Assembly: GCA_017163975.1 (NCBI GenBank)
Contig: JAFFSR010000227.1
Location: 6,438,501 to 6,502,500, forward strand
DNA from: Anastatus disparis
Taxonomy: Eukaryota; Arthropoda; Insecta; Hymenoptera; Eupelmidae
Reading direction: 5' to 3'
DNA length: 64,000 nt
Shown here piece after piece: positions 1 through 11,716 of this stretch (positions within the stretch are counted from its first letter, which is position 1; each line of letters starts with the position of its first letter). The position numbers and the translations under genes are program-made. The notes beneath the pieces were generated by a model, which worked only from the letters and a program-made list of their open reading frames with translations, was not told the origin of the DNA and did not search any database.

Positions 1-315
1 GCTGTTAATAAATACTTTGGCTTATCGTCCGCTATATCGTTGCCGTGTTGATTAACATTTAATTTCGTTATGTGTACAAGCGCTGCGTCGACACCGTATT
101 TTTGTCCCTTTTCGCGTAATTCACGGTGCGCCGATAATAAAGTGTAACGCAAATATTCGCTACGTGTTTCTTTGACCGTGCGCTCTTCGAGTAATAGACG
201 TGGTATCATTTCTTGTAGAGAGCTTGGCGCTTCTTGGTTTGAGCCACCGTCGAATAAACCGAATAGGCCTTCGGTATTACAAAATGCTGGCATACGTACT
301 TGGCTGACTAAAAGC
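1..315 (-). CDS. Phlpp: Phlpp exon 14 of window: start of PP2C-like phosphatase domain (cut by window edge)
   Basis: Arg820 (split) to about residue 924; the exon runs off base 1. The acceptor is GCCAACAG after a pyrimidine-rich tract. The peptide has EGLFGLFDGG (residues 836-844), the metal-binding DG motif region of PP2C phosphatases in its PHLPP form. It continues through LREKGQKYGVDAALVHI to KPKYLLT at the edge. The nearer acceptor TTTTAG (exon end 307) would not restore frame with Arg820, so 315 is chosen. The remaining metal-binding aspartates and the C-terminus are outside. Confidence 0.92.
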
Positions 316-1960
316 CTGTTGGCAAAAGAAATTATTGATGTTCTTATAGAGAATTTGATTTTGATGAAATTTAATAAAAAAATTAATAAGATATTTTTAC
401 AACGTGACCTAATTAAACATTTAGATATTTTTTTTTAATTTTCATTTAACGTCGCTGTATTTTAGTTATCATTACGATGCTAATTAGCGACGAAGGTTTG
501 CCAGTGTGTTTGCGAACAAAGCACATGTAATCTACAGTGGTGCTTGTATCAGTCAGCTGAGAGCGGGATTCGAACTCGGGTCCTCGAGATTACGAATCCA
601 TCGCTCTACCGACTGAGCCACTGGCTACCTCTATGTGATATGTGTTGATAGAAGAAATGTATTAATCTAATTGCATTATTATGATTATTAATGATGAGGG
701 GGATGATGGTCAATAAGCTTTTGTAAATGTTTACAATAAATTATTAATAATAAATTGAATAATGATGAATACATTTTTGTTATTATACCTAAGAGTACAG
801 TTAATCGTTAATACTGAAATCTTTTTATCTTTAACTTACTAACTTTACAATCATGTAAATCGTACAAATTTGAAAAGTATCTGAATATTGAAAAAGGTAT
901 TCTATCTTTCATTACTTCGTTCTTTATTAGATTTCTTTAATTTTAACTCAATCATCATCAATTAAAAATACTGACAATGTAAATAAGCAAAATGAAGAGC
1001 TATTGAAAGATTTCATATTGATATTTCTTAATATAAATCATGTTAAAATTATCTGAAGAATGAGGTTGACGATACGTCTCATACTTATTAATTTTGATTT
1101 CCTGATAATTTAAGAAACTTTGTTCTATATGCAAAATATTGGAAAATTTAAAATTAAATGTCTTACTACAAAGTTACTCTTAGTAAAATTATAAATACTT
1201 TTTCTCTAAATGTGAAACCGTTTCATCCTTTTTAGAAAATTAAAAAAAAAATTATATAAGTAGTGCAACTATTCAGATTCTAAGCTGCATAAAAACTCTG
1301 GAGAAAATTAAAATATTTTTTGCTAAAAAAAAAGTTGAATCTTATTTAAATAATTAGCAAATTATTGTTGCCCTCATTTTTTCAAAAAAATAAAATCACA
1401 ATATTTCCATAAATTAGAAATTTTAGCTCAATAGAAAATTTCCACTTTGAAATAGAATAGCTCGAAACTTTCACTGCTACAGTAGTTCGTTTGTAATTAA
1501 ATAGCAACAACACAGCCTAGATAAGAGAAGCAATGAACTGGTGTATGTAAAATTAAACTGAAAGATAACTAAACTTTTCCTCTTCTAATTTTAATAAAGA
1601 GTCCAATTTCCATTTTTTTAAAAAAAAATTTCATGTATTTAAATACACATTTCTTTTAAATGGTTTGAAATATAGTTATAAAAAATATATTTCTAGATCC
1701 ACAAAGATTTAATATCAATTAGCGTTTATCAGAACCTTTGAAATTCAAATTCTAAAATTGTAACAAATATTCTGTGAAACAACATTTCATTACAATAATT
1801 TGTTTGTCCGAAACACAAAGTCCATTATTTTCTGAACTAATAAAAATTTACATGAAAGCATAACTTCTATTACATGATACATTTAATTATACAAATGAAA
1901 CTCGACAAAACTTTCTAACAATGATACAATGTAGAAATGTACAAATATAGAAATGCATAC
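316..1960 (-). other. Phlpp intron 13
   Basis: 1.6 kb AT-rich intron holding one minus-strand tRNA-derived SINE (430-631). Nothing else is recognised in 632-1960. Confidence 0.85.
430..631 (-). mobile_element. tRNA-derived SINE copy 1
   Basis: Complete, minus orientation. On its own strand it has TGGCTCAGTCGGTAGAGC (A-box-like), GGATTCGTAATC (anticodon-loop region), GTTCGAATCCC (B-box-like), the ACAAGCACCACTGTA body, the 3' stem CGTCGCTAATTAGC...CAGCGACG, and an A/T-rich tail. The loop TTCGTAA puts CGT at the anticodon position, so the source was probably tRNA-Thr. The anticodon stem no longer pairs and an acceptor stem is absent, so it is not a working tRNA. Confidence 0.93.
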
Positions 1961-2286
1961 CTCTCACGAGTACCAGCTGTTTCGGAGAAACCAAGTCGCC
2001 AGGGCAAATGATATTGTTGGTCATCTTTGCGTTGGCTGCCCCTTATTGGCGTAGTATTATTATTATTCGCTGTGCTATTCGTCATTGTTATTACGTTACT
2101 TGTCGATCTACTTTGGCCCGACACATCTACTAATGATAATGGACGACGCGAGCTTGCATAATTTTGAAATTGTCGTGGATCAACGTGCAAACGTGAATTA
2201 CACGATATATCCAGAAATTGTAATTGGGCCGATAACAAACTGTCGAGATTCAAACGATCCAAATGATTGTGCGCTAGATCTAAGAC
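1961..2286 (-). CDS. Phlpp: Phlpp exon 13 of window: last LRRs and link to phosphatase
   Basis: 326 nt, residues 712-819 plus two bases of Arg820. The acceptor is ATTCTTAG and the donor GAGAG|GTATGC. It starts VLDLAHNHLDRLNL, followed by LQFLDISCNSRLHVDPRQF, the closing repeats before the phosphatase. Next comes a polar Ser/Thr/Asn-rich linker with NSTANNNNTT. The exon ends with WRLGFSETAGTRER, the conserved lead-in to the PP2C-type domain. Confidence 0.94.
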
Positions 2287-4100
2287 CTAAGAATTTTGAT
2301 TGAAAAAATAAATTATTTATATAAGTTGAATAAAATATAATTCTTTTTACAAGTTTATTATATCGAGGATTTTATATATAAGGGAAATATTTACGCTCTT
2401 ATAAGTTTTTAACATATTATTTGACGTGTAATTTTGTAAAATAATGAAATAAAACTTTTGATAAAATGATGCAATAATTTTTTACAGAAGTTTTTAAATT
2501 TTACAACACTTAATATTGTTTTTCAGTACAGTTCAAAAATTTTTATTTGAATTTTTTTTAACATTATTGTATTAAAAAATGTTGCATAGAATGCAGCTTA
2601 ATTCTTCATTATTTCTGCAAAAAATGTTTACAATTTTTTCTCTCATGTATATAACGCATAAATTTTTAATTAATAAATAATTTTGCCTATATTTAAATTG
2701 CAATTAAAAGATCAATTGATCGCGTAATCATATTAAAAGAAAAAAAAAAAAAGTTTAATGAAACTAAAAGAAGAATCAATAAAATGCTTGGGTCTCGAAA
2801 AAAGAAAGCGCTCGGAAAACTTAATTCTTATAAGTGTATAACCGCCTCAGAAGTTTTGTATTGTTTTCATTTTTAATAGAAGCAAAAGTTCAACATGAAA
2901 GTTTCACATTCAAACCAAACACTTTAAATTGTTCTCTAAATGTTTGTTAATTGTTACCTTAATTATTTTTTATCTCTAATTGTCGGATTTCGTATAGCAA
3001 TTTTAATAAACAAAACAATTTACAATTATTAATAAAACAACATTTTATTCACGAGACAATTTGTTCTTTATATTCTATTGTTTCGGATAAATGTTTAATC
3101 TGTTAATTTTAATAAAAATATAATCCGAACGTTTTAAAATAATACTTTATTCGATAAATTCAAAATAACATCTACCAAAATTACTAATAATATTAAAATA
3201 TTAATGCCAATATTCGAATCAAATTTGACAATAATTCCAGCCAAATCAAATTCCAATGAATTCAATTATTGTATGCCATTGAATAACATTATTAAATTTA
3301 ATGCATACAAAACAGTCCTACCGTTCTCGTTCAATTTATTCATGCCGCTCTTGTTCGACAATACTTTACATTAAACAATGTAAAATTTTCGAATTTAAAG
3401 AACGAAGCAAAAAAAATGTCTGATGTTTAACGTTTCATAATAAGCTAATTAAATTCTTTTCTGAAATGAAAAATCCTTTGTTCGCAATGTCAATGTTAAA
3501 AGAAAAAAAGAATGATAAAAAAGAAAGAAGACAATAGTTAAACAAAACTATCTTATAGACGAAATGACATTGACTAATTATACACTAAGCCGCCAGCATT
3601 ACACACAGTATGTTTGCACAGCGAATCTATATGCGGGTCTTTAAGGATTAACGAGACTATGAAAGACGTATTAAGTAATTACGTGAAAAAAAAAATTTTT
3701 CTTCTTTTTATTCGGGCGAGCTATCAAATAAATCATTTATTATTTTTTTCATGAATACATATTGTTTCTAATTATCATTTTTTTTTTTTAATTAAATTAA
3801 AAATACGGATTGGAAAAAGTATAAAAATTTTTCGTTCAGCTGAAGCACTTCTTCTTTAAGGATCAAAATAAACTTAACCAAGCGCAACTAATTCGCAAGA
3901 AAGGAATTAACAGTACGTATAATTAAGTAAGAAAAGAAAAGAATAAAAAAAAGGATCCGTAAGTTCTTCGGTAACCGATAAATATTCTAGTTGTAAAATT
4001 TAAGTTATTCAAAGTATTATTCTCTCTCTCTCGGCTCTATATATACGTATATAGGGTGAGCGTTGTAAAAAGCTTTTGTGTTTTAGTAAAGCTACTTTAC
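2287..4100 (-). other. Phlpp intron 12
   Basis: 1.8 kb of AT-rich DNA with A/T runs. I see no coding or repeat element. Confidence 0.85.
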
Positions 4101-4263
4101 CTTAAGAGAAGAAGTTTTGTTGAAGGCCGGGCAAGTCAAAAGTCGATTGGAATGAACCCTAAGGACTCTTAAGTGCGGAAGATTTGCCACGTTGTCTGGT
4201 AGATACTGTAGCTTATTACCAGACAAGACGAGCTCCTCGAGCTCTTTCCATGATGCTATGCAG
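4101..4263 (-). CDS. Phlpp: Phlpp exon 12 of window: LRRs
   Basis: 163 nt, Ser657 (split) to residue 711, ending in phase 0. The acceptor is TGTTCACAG and the donor CTTAAG|GTAAAG. Repeats are LEELVLSGNKLQYLP and LRVLRVHSNRLLTCPAF. The VHSN in the second is a recognisable PHLPP feature. Confidence 0.93.
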
Positions 4264-7152
4264 CTGTGAACAAAAAAATAAGAAAAGAAAAGTTCGTTAA
4301 ATATTTTAAAACTATACGTATATACACAGAGAGGAAAATTTTAAAATTTCAAAACGTGCATAAGGGCAAAATGTATATTATACGAATATTTGTAAATTTA
4401 CGTATATTAGTATAAATTGCAATAGATTCAAAAGATTTTCAAGCTTTAGGGAGTAAGCTACAGAGAAATTGTAAATAATTCATGATATTTTTACTATTTC
4501 CAGTGCGATTCGTTGGCTGTTAAAAAAGGAAAAAAGTATCTATAAATAAAATGTAAAAAATAAAATGTATAAAATTTTGATTCATTTTGTAATTTTTTTT
4601 TTTTTAAAATGTTTAAACTTTAACATTTTTCACTTTGAAATTCTGTATAACACTTTACTTAATATTACCGGCATGAATGAGATGTCAAGGAAAAATGTAA
4701 TATTACGTTGAGTCGTGAGATGGGAGCTTCAAAAAAGCAAAGAACAAATGTACAAAAGATGGAATAAAAATAATAAAATCTACTATTAAAGTAAGAGGCA
4801 TGGAGTACTAGGGAAAATTTTTATTACAAAGTTTAATAAAAATGTATTTATTTGTTTGAAAAACATTTTTTAAAAATATATTCACAAAAATGTGCCAAAT
4901 TGTCAATTTTTACATTTTAACCGTGGATATGTGTTTATGTATGTCCTTTGATGTTTTTTAATCCATTATAATAAAACCATTAGTAATTTAATTCTTTGAT
5001 ATTTGTGTTTTGAACTTTACACACGTCAAATTGCAATTTAGTCATTTTCATTTTGTTTGACGCTACGCTGTTAAACCGATGTAATCTATACTGATATATT
5101 TGTATTGACATTGTTCCAATCGCTCAAATTAAAGCGCGAGAAATCCAATAGCACCGAATTAGAAAATTTCCAATCATAAAATCCTTTATTTTTCTCATTT
5201 AAACATTTATTAGATTAAAAATTTATAAGATTTCACGAACAATAAATTTTCTAAAATTATGTATTTTTTTTCAAAATTTATAGTTTACAATAAAAAAAAA
5301 AAAAAGAGAGAAGGAAAAAAAAGAGCGCAATTTAATATAATATTTTATATCGCAGTAAAATTTTAACGCGCGGTGTTGGTATATCGTTCTTTAAAAATCG
5401 TTATTCGCACTTGTTCAAGCAGAATCTATCGCGACTGGTTTAATAAAACAAAATAATGTCTTTTGCAGAAAATATTGTACAGAAAATTTACATCTTCGCG
5501 CTACGTATATTCAAATATAAATAATAATAAATATACATATTTTTTTTTTTTAAATTCTTTTCGCTAGTAAAAATATGTATATAATTACAAAATGATTTGC
5601 ATTCCTTTTTTCCCCAAGGCAGCGAAAACAAAACAAAAGAAAAAAAAAAGAAACTAAGTAGAATTAGCAATAACCGCAGAAAAAAAAAAGTAAACGAGGA
5701 AAATAAAAAATATCCAATAACGTAGCGTATAAGCTAAAATAAAGCTAATGTGAAAATTGCTGCGCCATTAACTTTTCTTTTTTTTTCCATATACGCGTCG
5801 CGTTCGTTAAAAAAGAAAATTTCCAACGTTTTTACTAATTTAAATAGTTCAAGTAAATACATAATAATAATTAAAAAAAGAAAAAAAAATGAAATAATAA
5901 AACTTGCCGATCAGAGAAGCGGAAAAAAAAGAAATGGTATATGTGTTATGCAAAAAGTCTCTCCTTCCTACTTTTTTTTTTAACGAATAAAGGTCAACGT
6001 TTTCTAAGAGAAAAGAAAAAAACGCGGTAAAAGCAAAATGATTATAACTTGACAAATTGCAATATGTGAAATAAAAGTAGATTTTAGGTAGGAAATAAAG
6101 AGAAAAAATTTTCAATTTTACTTTACTTACTTTCAAATCTTAAATTACATTTATAAGCTTAATTATATGCAGATTTAAGCTTTATTTATGAAGTAAAATC
6201 TTTAATTGAATTTCATTTAGGTAATAACATTGCATTAATGTAATATTTTTATTAGCCTTATTACTTATTTTACGAGCGATATTTTATAGATCTTAACAGA
6301 AAAAAAAAAATCTCCTTTTTTTTGTAACTTTTAAAGGAAATCGATGAATTGCTCGAATTGATTTAAAAACGTTTTAAAATCGAACGTTAGTTCTAAAAGG
6401 AAAATGTCAATCAAACTTTTTTTTAAGAGTGTAATCATCTAGCGAAACGTTTAAAATTAAACTTTTCTTCAACTGTCATTATCACTTCAAAAAATTTTTT
6501 TAAAGCTCGGTAAAATTTTTATGAATTACTTAAACAATCGTTTGGTAAATTGAATCATAATTATTCTTCGACTTTTCTTTATAAAGTATAAAGTTATTGA
6601 TGAAATTTAAAATTAAGTTGTAAAATGCGCAAATTTATACATTATTTAAACTATAAATGTTCGTTTAATATTTTCAAGAAATTACTTATTTTGAATAAAT
6701 GAAATATGTAAAATTATTTAGATTAATTCTACTATCATCAAAGAAATAACATAATATAAATAAAAATGAAACCAATTCTATTTTTAACCCTTCAAAAGTT
6801 TAATTAAATTTCTTTCCTTTTTCAAATTTCATTCTCAAAATTTCTGTACCACTTATACATTCAATTACATTTTTAATCGCATGCCAAAAATAATTGGCAT
6901 TTATTTACACATAAACATTTTTAATAAATCAAATCCAAGCTTTGAGGATACAATCGATAATTCATTACATTAGTCCAGCATTCGCACAATCATCCTCGTT
7001 CACACAAAGTGCAGTAGGTCAATCTATTTTTGTAAAATCCTACTTTCGTACCTTTCTTTTCACACAACCCTTCAATTGATAAATAAAGATAAAGCTAATA
7101 AAAATAATAATTCGGAGCTAATAAAAATAATGAAAAAAATATAAAAACTCAC
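4264..7152 (-). other. Phlpp intron 11
   Basis: 2.9 kb AT-rich intron. Open frames around 5488-6136 are made of A/T-run codons (Lys, Phe, Ile, Tyr) and have no coding signal. No mobile element is recognised. Confidence 0.85.
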
Positions 7153-7377
7153 CTTTCTGGCAGAGTATCCAGCGAATTATAAGCAAGATGTAATACTCTA
7201 ATAGCATGAAATTTAGCAAGCGCATCTAATGCCGTATTAGTTAACGAGTTGCCCGTAAGATAAAGTTTCTCTAAGGAATTAATACTGGTATCTTGTCTAT
7301 TGTTACGGCCATTGGTCAGCGGTTCATCGTAAGGTAGTTCCGATAATCGATTATTCGATAAATTCAAAACTTTCATC
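7153..7377 (-). CDS. Phlpp: Phlpp exon 11 of window: LRRs
   Basis: 225 nt, Lys582 (split) to residue 656 plus two bases of Ser657. The acceptor is GTTCTTGCAG and the donor GAAAG|GTGAG. Repeats are MKVLNLSNNRLSELP, LEKLYLTGNSLTNTALDAL and IRVLHLAYNSLDTLPE. A short polar spacer with NGRNNRQDTS sits between the first two, at the position where PHLPPs have a longer repeat. Confidence 0.94.
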
Positions 7378-8938
7378 CTGCAAGAACAAAAAGAAAAAGA
7401 AAAAAATAATAATAACAAAAGTTTTAAAAAGAAAAGAATAAAAAAATCCAGAAAATGTAACAATAAACAACAGCCATCAAAAAAGTGTTGCATTGTAAAT
7501 ATAAAACTTTTATAAAGTTTAACATTGAATTTTCAATTTTCTATAACACATACACCGATATTGCCTCGTGTGTGTATACCTAGTTTTGGGTCTTTGGCTA
7601 TGTACGAAAATTGAAAGATAAGGAGATGGACGATGGAGAATATATACGGTTATAGTATAATATAAGCTTGTCTTGTCGAATTGGATGACTATAAATTTTG
7701 AATAAAAAGGATAGAGAATAGAATTGTATTGTTAGTCCTCTTTTTTTTTATCGATAGGATATTGGCATGAGTTGCAAGTATTTTTGGTTAATGGTTATTT
7801 CTCGACGAATAGATTATAGTTTTATTTTTCTTTTGCGAATGCAATTTTTATACTATTATGGCTATAATATCGAATCGAATAAGGAATTATTGATTATTGA
7901 TAAAAGCAATAAGAAAAGATTGAGTTGCATAAAACTTGAAACAACAATTAATAAAATCTAATTTAACATTCATAATTTCAAATGCTAATCGTAAGTTATT
8001 TTAAAAAACAAATTAACAATTCAATGTTTTCTTTTTTCGAAAAACCAATAGATATTTGCGATAGAAGCATAAAGATAAGAAAATGGTATCTAGGACATAT
8101 AAACAAAGCGTACGTATAGTTACTTTTCTGTTATTTCTTACTGCAAATTTCCTGCGATAAACATTGTCGTTGTTGTAAAAACAAACGATAATTGATGGAG
8201 GAAAATAAATTTTAATTTTATTCAAGAATTTATTCGTGCATATTTAATATTCTATATCAGCATTAAAATTAGTTTTTACCTTTGTTATTAATTATTTTCA
8301 ATTTTAACATTTGTACGAGTAATCTTTAATATAATCTTTTTCCAGGATATTCAATGTTTATTTACATATTTATATAATTAGGTTGACGTTCAACAATTCA
8401 AATTTTATTTTTATAACAAATGTCAACAATGATTTTGAAGAAAAATCATTTTATAATACCAAATTCTTTAAATCTCAACACTGAGAAAAATCTGTTTAGT
8501 AAAAATTACTATATAATATGGTAAAATTGAATTCATTGGCAAAATCATAAATTCAATTAGTTTGGATAACTAATATTCAGTAAAGTAATTTAGTTATTTA
8601 AACCAGTAACATATTTGCTGATGAATATAACTAGAGTTTAATATTATACATAGATAATATTCTCTACTAAATTTTTATGCTAATAATCATTTGTTAAAAA
8701 GACACTTATTTTGGTAGAGTTAATTTTTATAATTTAGAGTTGGTAACATAGTATGTGCTACTGTTTTTTCAGTCAACCAAACTATGAAATTTTTTTAAAC
8801 TAATACTATAAAGTCATATAGTAGTTTAAATTAAACTATATTGTATGGTATTATTATAGTAAAAGTTACCATATCTTTTTTCAGTATATTTAAAATAATC
8901 AAAGCAACAATTACAAAATAACAAAATTAAGCACTTAC
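7378..8938 (-). other. Phlpp intron 10
   Basis: 1.6 kb intron. The only structure I can point to is a weak inverted-repeat element at 8478-8886. Short frames at 7767-8225 show no coding character. Confidence 0.8.
8478..8886. repeat. Possible decayed MITE with CTGARAAAAR ends
   Basis: The left end reads ACTGAGAAAAATCTG and the reverse complement of the right end reads ACTGAAAAAAGATATGG. Both are followed by related AT-rich text with ACTATA and ATGGTA words. Similarity is partial and no clear target duplication is seen, so this is tentative. Confidence 0.25.
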
Positions 8939-9190
8939 TTCAACGTATTAAGAAAGAAATTAACAGGTAAAACAGTTAATTTATTATCCTGGAGCGTTAA
9001 ATGCACAAGACTGAGCTGTCCGCGGGGCGGCGGTAATGCCTGTAGCCGGTTATGTGGCAAGTGTAGCACCTCAAGACGTGATTGTGATAATAATCGTTCG
9101 GGCAACACAGTCAAACAATTGTGCGATGCAAACAATGCACGTAGCACTGGTAAGTCCGGTGTCCATTCTGGCAAACTATCCAATTCGTTG
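8939..9190 (-). CDS. Phlpp: Phlpp exon 10 of window: LRRs
   Basis: 252 nt, Tyr498 (split) to residue 581 plus two bases of Lys582. The acceptor is TTCCGCAG and the donor TTGAA|GTAAGT. Four repeats are visible: NELDSLPEW, LRALFASHNCLTVLPERLL, LEVLHLPHNRLQALP and LVHLTLQDNKLTVLP. Codon use is GC-richer than the introns on either side. Confidence 0.94.
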
Positions 9191-10514
9191 CTGCGGAACG
9201 ATGCGTTAACGTAGTATATTTTTCTTTTATTTTATTTCTTTCTTTCTTTTTTTTCTAATGGTTTCTTAGGAAATTTTGAACTTAAAGTTAAGGTTTAGCG
9301 TTGCATTCTAGGAGTGAATTATGTAAAAAAATGTTCCGTTTGTCGAATGATGGATGGTGTACGAATGAAAAGATGTAATAACGGATTCCCTTCTTTTTCA
9401 ATGTAAAATTACATTAAAATTCGGCTTTGACGTATTAAATTTTTTAATCACTACGGTATTTAATGAAATGATACCGGGAATCAAATTGTACGATTGGATT
9501 GATAATTTTATAATATTATTACTTTGGAATTCCGTGTCATGTCCAGATGTAATTACATTACAAGAGCGGAATATTGATAACACTCATCAATTATGTCATC
9601 GCTAATGTTATATTATTACACGCGAAATTTTCTGGGTTAGCTTTAAATCCAAAATAATACGAAAGTTCTCTTTTTTTTTGACTTATTTAATATAAAATAA
9701 AAAAGTTTAAATATCGGAAAATCTTGATAGATTACAAAGGCTTTTAAAATCCAAGGATGTATTATTAAAATTAAATCGTAATTCTGTAATATTCGTGAAT
9801 TGTAAAATTTAATTGTTCTTTTTGAGAAATAATAGAAGAAGAAGAAAAAAAAGAAAATCAATCGCTTAAAAACTTAGTAATTCGTAATGAAAAATGATAA
9901 GAATAATGGCAGATTTTTAAAATTTCTTTCATTTTACTTTGAAAGTAAGAAAAGTTTCTGATAATATAGAAAATGTTTTCATGAAAAACCTTCCCCGACC
10001 CCTTCCCCCCCCCTCGGCATGAACTTTAAAAGGTTTCTTCCGGAAAACTCGTATCAGAGGTTTGTTTTCGAATGGAGTATAAAAAACGTAATTAAAAAAA
10101 AGAGAAGAATGAAAAAAAAGAGAATAGCTATATATCGAGTAATGTATTGTTGTAGCATTTTCTTTCCGTAAAGCTTGAGATTGATCATGTTTGTAATAAA
10201 AAAAAAGTTGATTAATTATCCTTTTGGTCTTTCATTAAATATCGATCATTAAAAGGAAATAAGAAAGTAGAGATAAAAAGAACCTTCTATTAGTGGTGTT
10301 TAAAAAAATTTGATACGCAATAATTTCCTTCTTTCCTCTTAAATTAAAATATCAAACTTAACGAAATACAATAATTTCTTACTTTGTGCTCGTTAAAAAG
10401 AAATTTCTCCTTTGAAAAAAATGAAAGAAAGAAAAATTCAAAGTCATACGAAATACATGTTACATGCTTAACTTCTATAACGGTATATTAAAGTATAATT
10501 TAACGTTTACTCAC
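9191..10514 (-). other. Phlpp intron 9
   Basis: 1.3 kb AT-rich intron. It contains one exceptional C-rich tract at 9993-10013 (G-rich on the Phlpp sense strand); otherwise nothing is recognised. Confidence 0.85.
9993..10013 (-). repeat. G-rich tract on the Phlpp sense strand, possible G-quadruplex
   Basis: On the minus strand there is a run of nine G, then AA, four G, TC and four G. The nine-G run can supply two G-tracts, so four tracts of at least three G are available within about 21 nt. It is unusual in this AT-rich setting. The fold is inferred. Confidence 0.4.
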
Positions 10515-10575
10515 TAGGAAACATCGAGGTGCTCGAGATTACTTGGTACCGGGACAATGGTCAATTTTTTCAGCT
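10515..10575 (-). CDS. Phlpp: Phlpp exon 9 of window: 61-nt small exon
   Basis: 61 nt: two bases of Lys478, 19 codons, then two bases of Tyr498. The acceptor is GAACAG|AG and the donor CCTA|GTGAGT. The peptide LKKLTIVPVPSNLEHLDVS contains the VPVPSNLEHLDVS motif that corresponds to a well-conserved PHLPP repeat. It joins to Y+NELDSLPEW in the next exon. The AG dinucleotide at the exon start creates a second possible acceptor (AACAGAG), but frame with exon 8 requires the first. Confidence 0.9.
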
Positions 10576-10737
10576 CTGTTCACCAAAAAAAAAGAGAAAA
10601 GAAAGCAACAATTAAAAACAAGCCAAAATAAAAAGAAACAAAAATTACACACATTATAATTAAAATAACGTCGAGCATTAGAAATAAAATCATAATCTCA
10701 AAAATTTTAAAAAAATGTATATTTCTATATATCTTAC
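10576..10737 (-). other. Phlpp intron 8 (162 bp)
   Basis: Short AT-rich intron between the 154-nt and 61-nt exons. It has a GTAAGA donor and a GAACAG acceptor preceded by a T-rich tract. Confidence 0.88.
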
Positions 10738-10891
10738 TGTTATTTCCAGCAATAAGAGAAACAAGATTGCGTCCACATAGTGTCAATTCTGTCAAGACAT
10801 TCCTAGCGCATCTAACACTCCTTAAGTCTTGTAAAGCACTTAAATCGAGCTTCTCAATACTGTTCTCACTGAGATCAAGATGCGTCAGATT
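10738..10891 (-). CDS. Phlpp: Phlpp exon 8 of window: LRRs
   Basis: 154 nt, residues 427-477 plus one base of Lys478. The acceptor is TTTTTTACAG and the donor AACA|GTAAGA. It carries LTHLDLSENSIEKLDLS, LRSVRCARNVLTELTL and LVSLIAGNN. This spacing follows the irregular middle repeats of PHLPPs, in which the LP positions are replaced. Confidence 0.93.
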
Positions 10892-10960
10892 CTGTAAAAA
10901 AAATTATTTATTTTTTTTTTCTAAAGTTATAACATGAGAAGGAATAAGAAAAAAGAAAAA

Positions 10961-10963
<3 letters not shown>

Positions 10964-11005
<42 letters not shown>
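10964..11005. repeat. (TA)n microsatellite
   Basis: About 21 uninterrupted TA units inside Phlpp intron 7, close to the splice acceptor of the 10891 exon. Confidence 0.95.
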
Positions 11006-11006
<1 letters not shown>

Positions 11007-11476
11007 CGTGAATAGTTTTCGCTTGGAACGATTGCCTAGATATTCTTCCTCAGAAGGAAATTTACGATCTTTTGCTCTTTCTGTCTCTCTTATTTTTTTT
11101 TTCCTCTCTTACTCATTCGCAGAGTATCCAAGTGGGAAAAGTGGGTATATAGAGGAACGGATTTATAGAGGCACGAATTGAAGTTCTTCATTTTTTTTTC
11201 TCCAACTTCTTTCATCTTTTTACTTTTTTTTTTATTTTTCTTAAATTATGCAAGAAAAAATAAAATTTTGTTTGAAGGATTTATTGGCAGGGAGAAATTA
11301 TTACTAATGCAGTGGTAGTGCAATCGATTTTATGTCTGTATATTGAAAATGCAAAAATTAGTAATATTTTATATGCTATTCTGTGTATGCATCTCAACGA
11401 CTTTTAGTTTTATTTTCAATAATGTTAAAAATTTTGAAAAAATCAACATTAATTAAAAAAATTAAATAAAACTGTT

Positions 11477-11513
11477 GAGGTTGTCAGTGGCTCAGTCGGT
11501 AGAGCGATGGATT
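11477..11513 (+). mobile_element. tRNA-derived SINE copy 2, 5' piece
   Basis: This is the head of the SINE: GAGGTTGTC followed by the A-box-like TGGCTCAGTCGGTAGAGC and GATGGATT. It is cut off by the Jockey-type element. The other half resumes at 13834 after a repeat of the 15 bases GTAGAGCGATGGATT. Confidence 0.9.
11499..11513 (+). repeat. Target-site duplication, left copy (15 bp)
   Basis: GTAGAGCGATGGATT. The identical 15 bases recur at 13834-13848, right after the element's poly(A) tail. This is the mark of target-primed reverse transcription into an existing SINE. Confidence 0.95.
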
Positions 11514-11716
11514 GGATTCGCGTTTTAGCGTTTGACGCGTACACATCTCTCCCGAGTGCTCCGCATAAAGGGGAGCGTTTCTATTTCCTTGAACTGTGAA
11601 TCTGTGCTAAAAAGTGCTAAAAAGTGTTGTGTGCAATTGTCCTTGGTGCGTTCACGCATCATGGCTTAAGCCACGTGTGTTACGGCTACACAAATTATCT
11701 TTTTTTTTTTTTATCA
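11514..11716 (+). promoter_or_regulatory. 5' leader of the Jockey-type element
   Basis: About 200 bp, GC-richer than its surroundings, upstream of ORF1. It contains a duplicated word GTGCTAAAAAGTGCTAAAAAGTG. Jockey-type elements carry an internal promoter here, but I see no specific promoter motif. It ends in a T run before TCAATGTCG. The open frame extends upstream to an ATG at 11624, but that part (31 codons with a poly-Phe tract) reads like leader. Confidence 0.5.

Noticed and set aside
1..307. Shorter version of the last visible exon using the TTTTAG acceptor
   Set aside because: It would break the frame with Arg820; the acceptor at 316-317 keeps the frame and has a better pyrimidine tract.
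541..625. tRNA gene on the minus strand (also at the seven other tRNA-like loci)
   Set aside because: A/B-box words are present but the anticodon stem is broken, the acceptor stem cannot form, and each is continuous with the same ~110-bp SINE body and A-rich tail.
11624..11716. N-terminal 31-residue extension of ORF1 from ATG 11624
   Set aside because: It includes a poly-Phe stretch from a T run and lacks Gag-like composition; ATG 11717 in TCAATGTCG is a better start.
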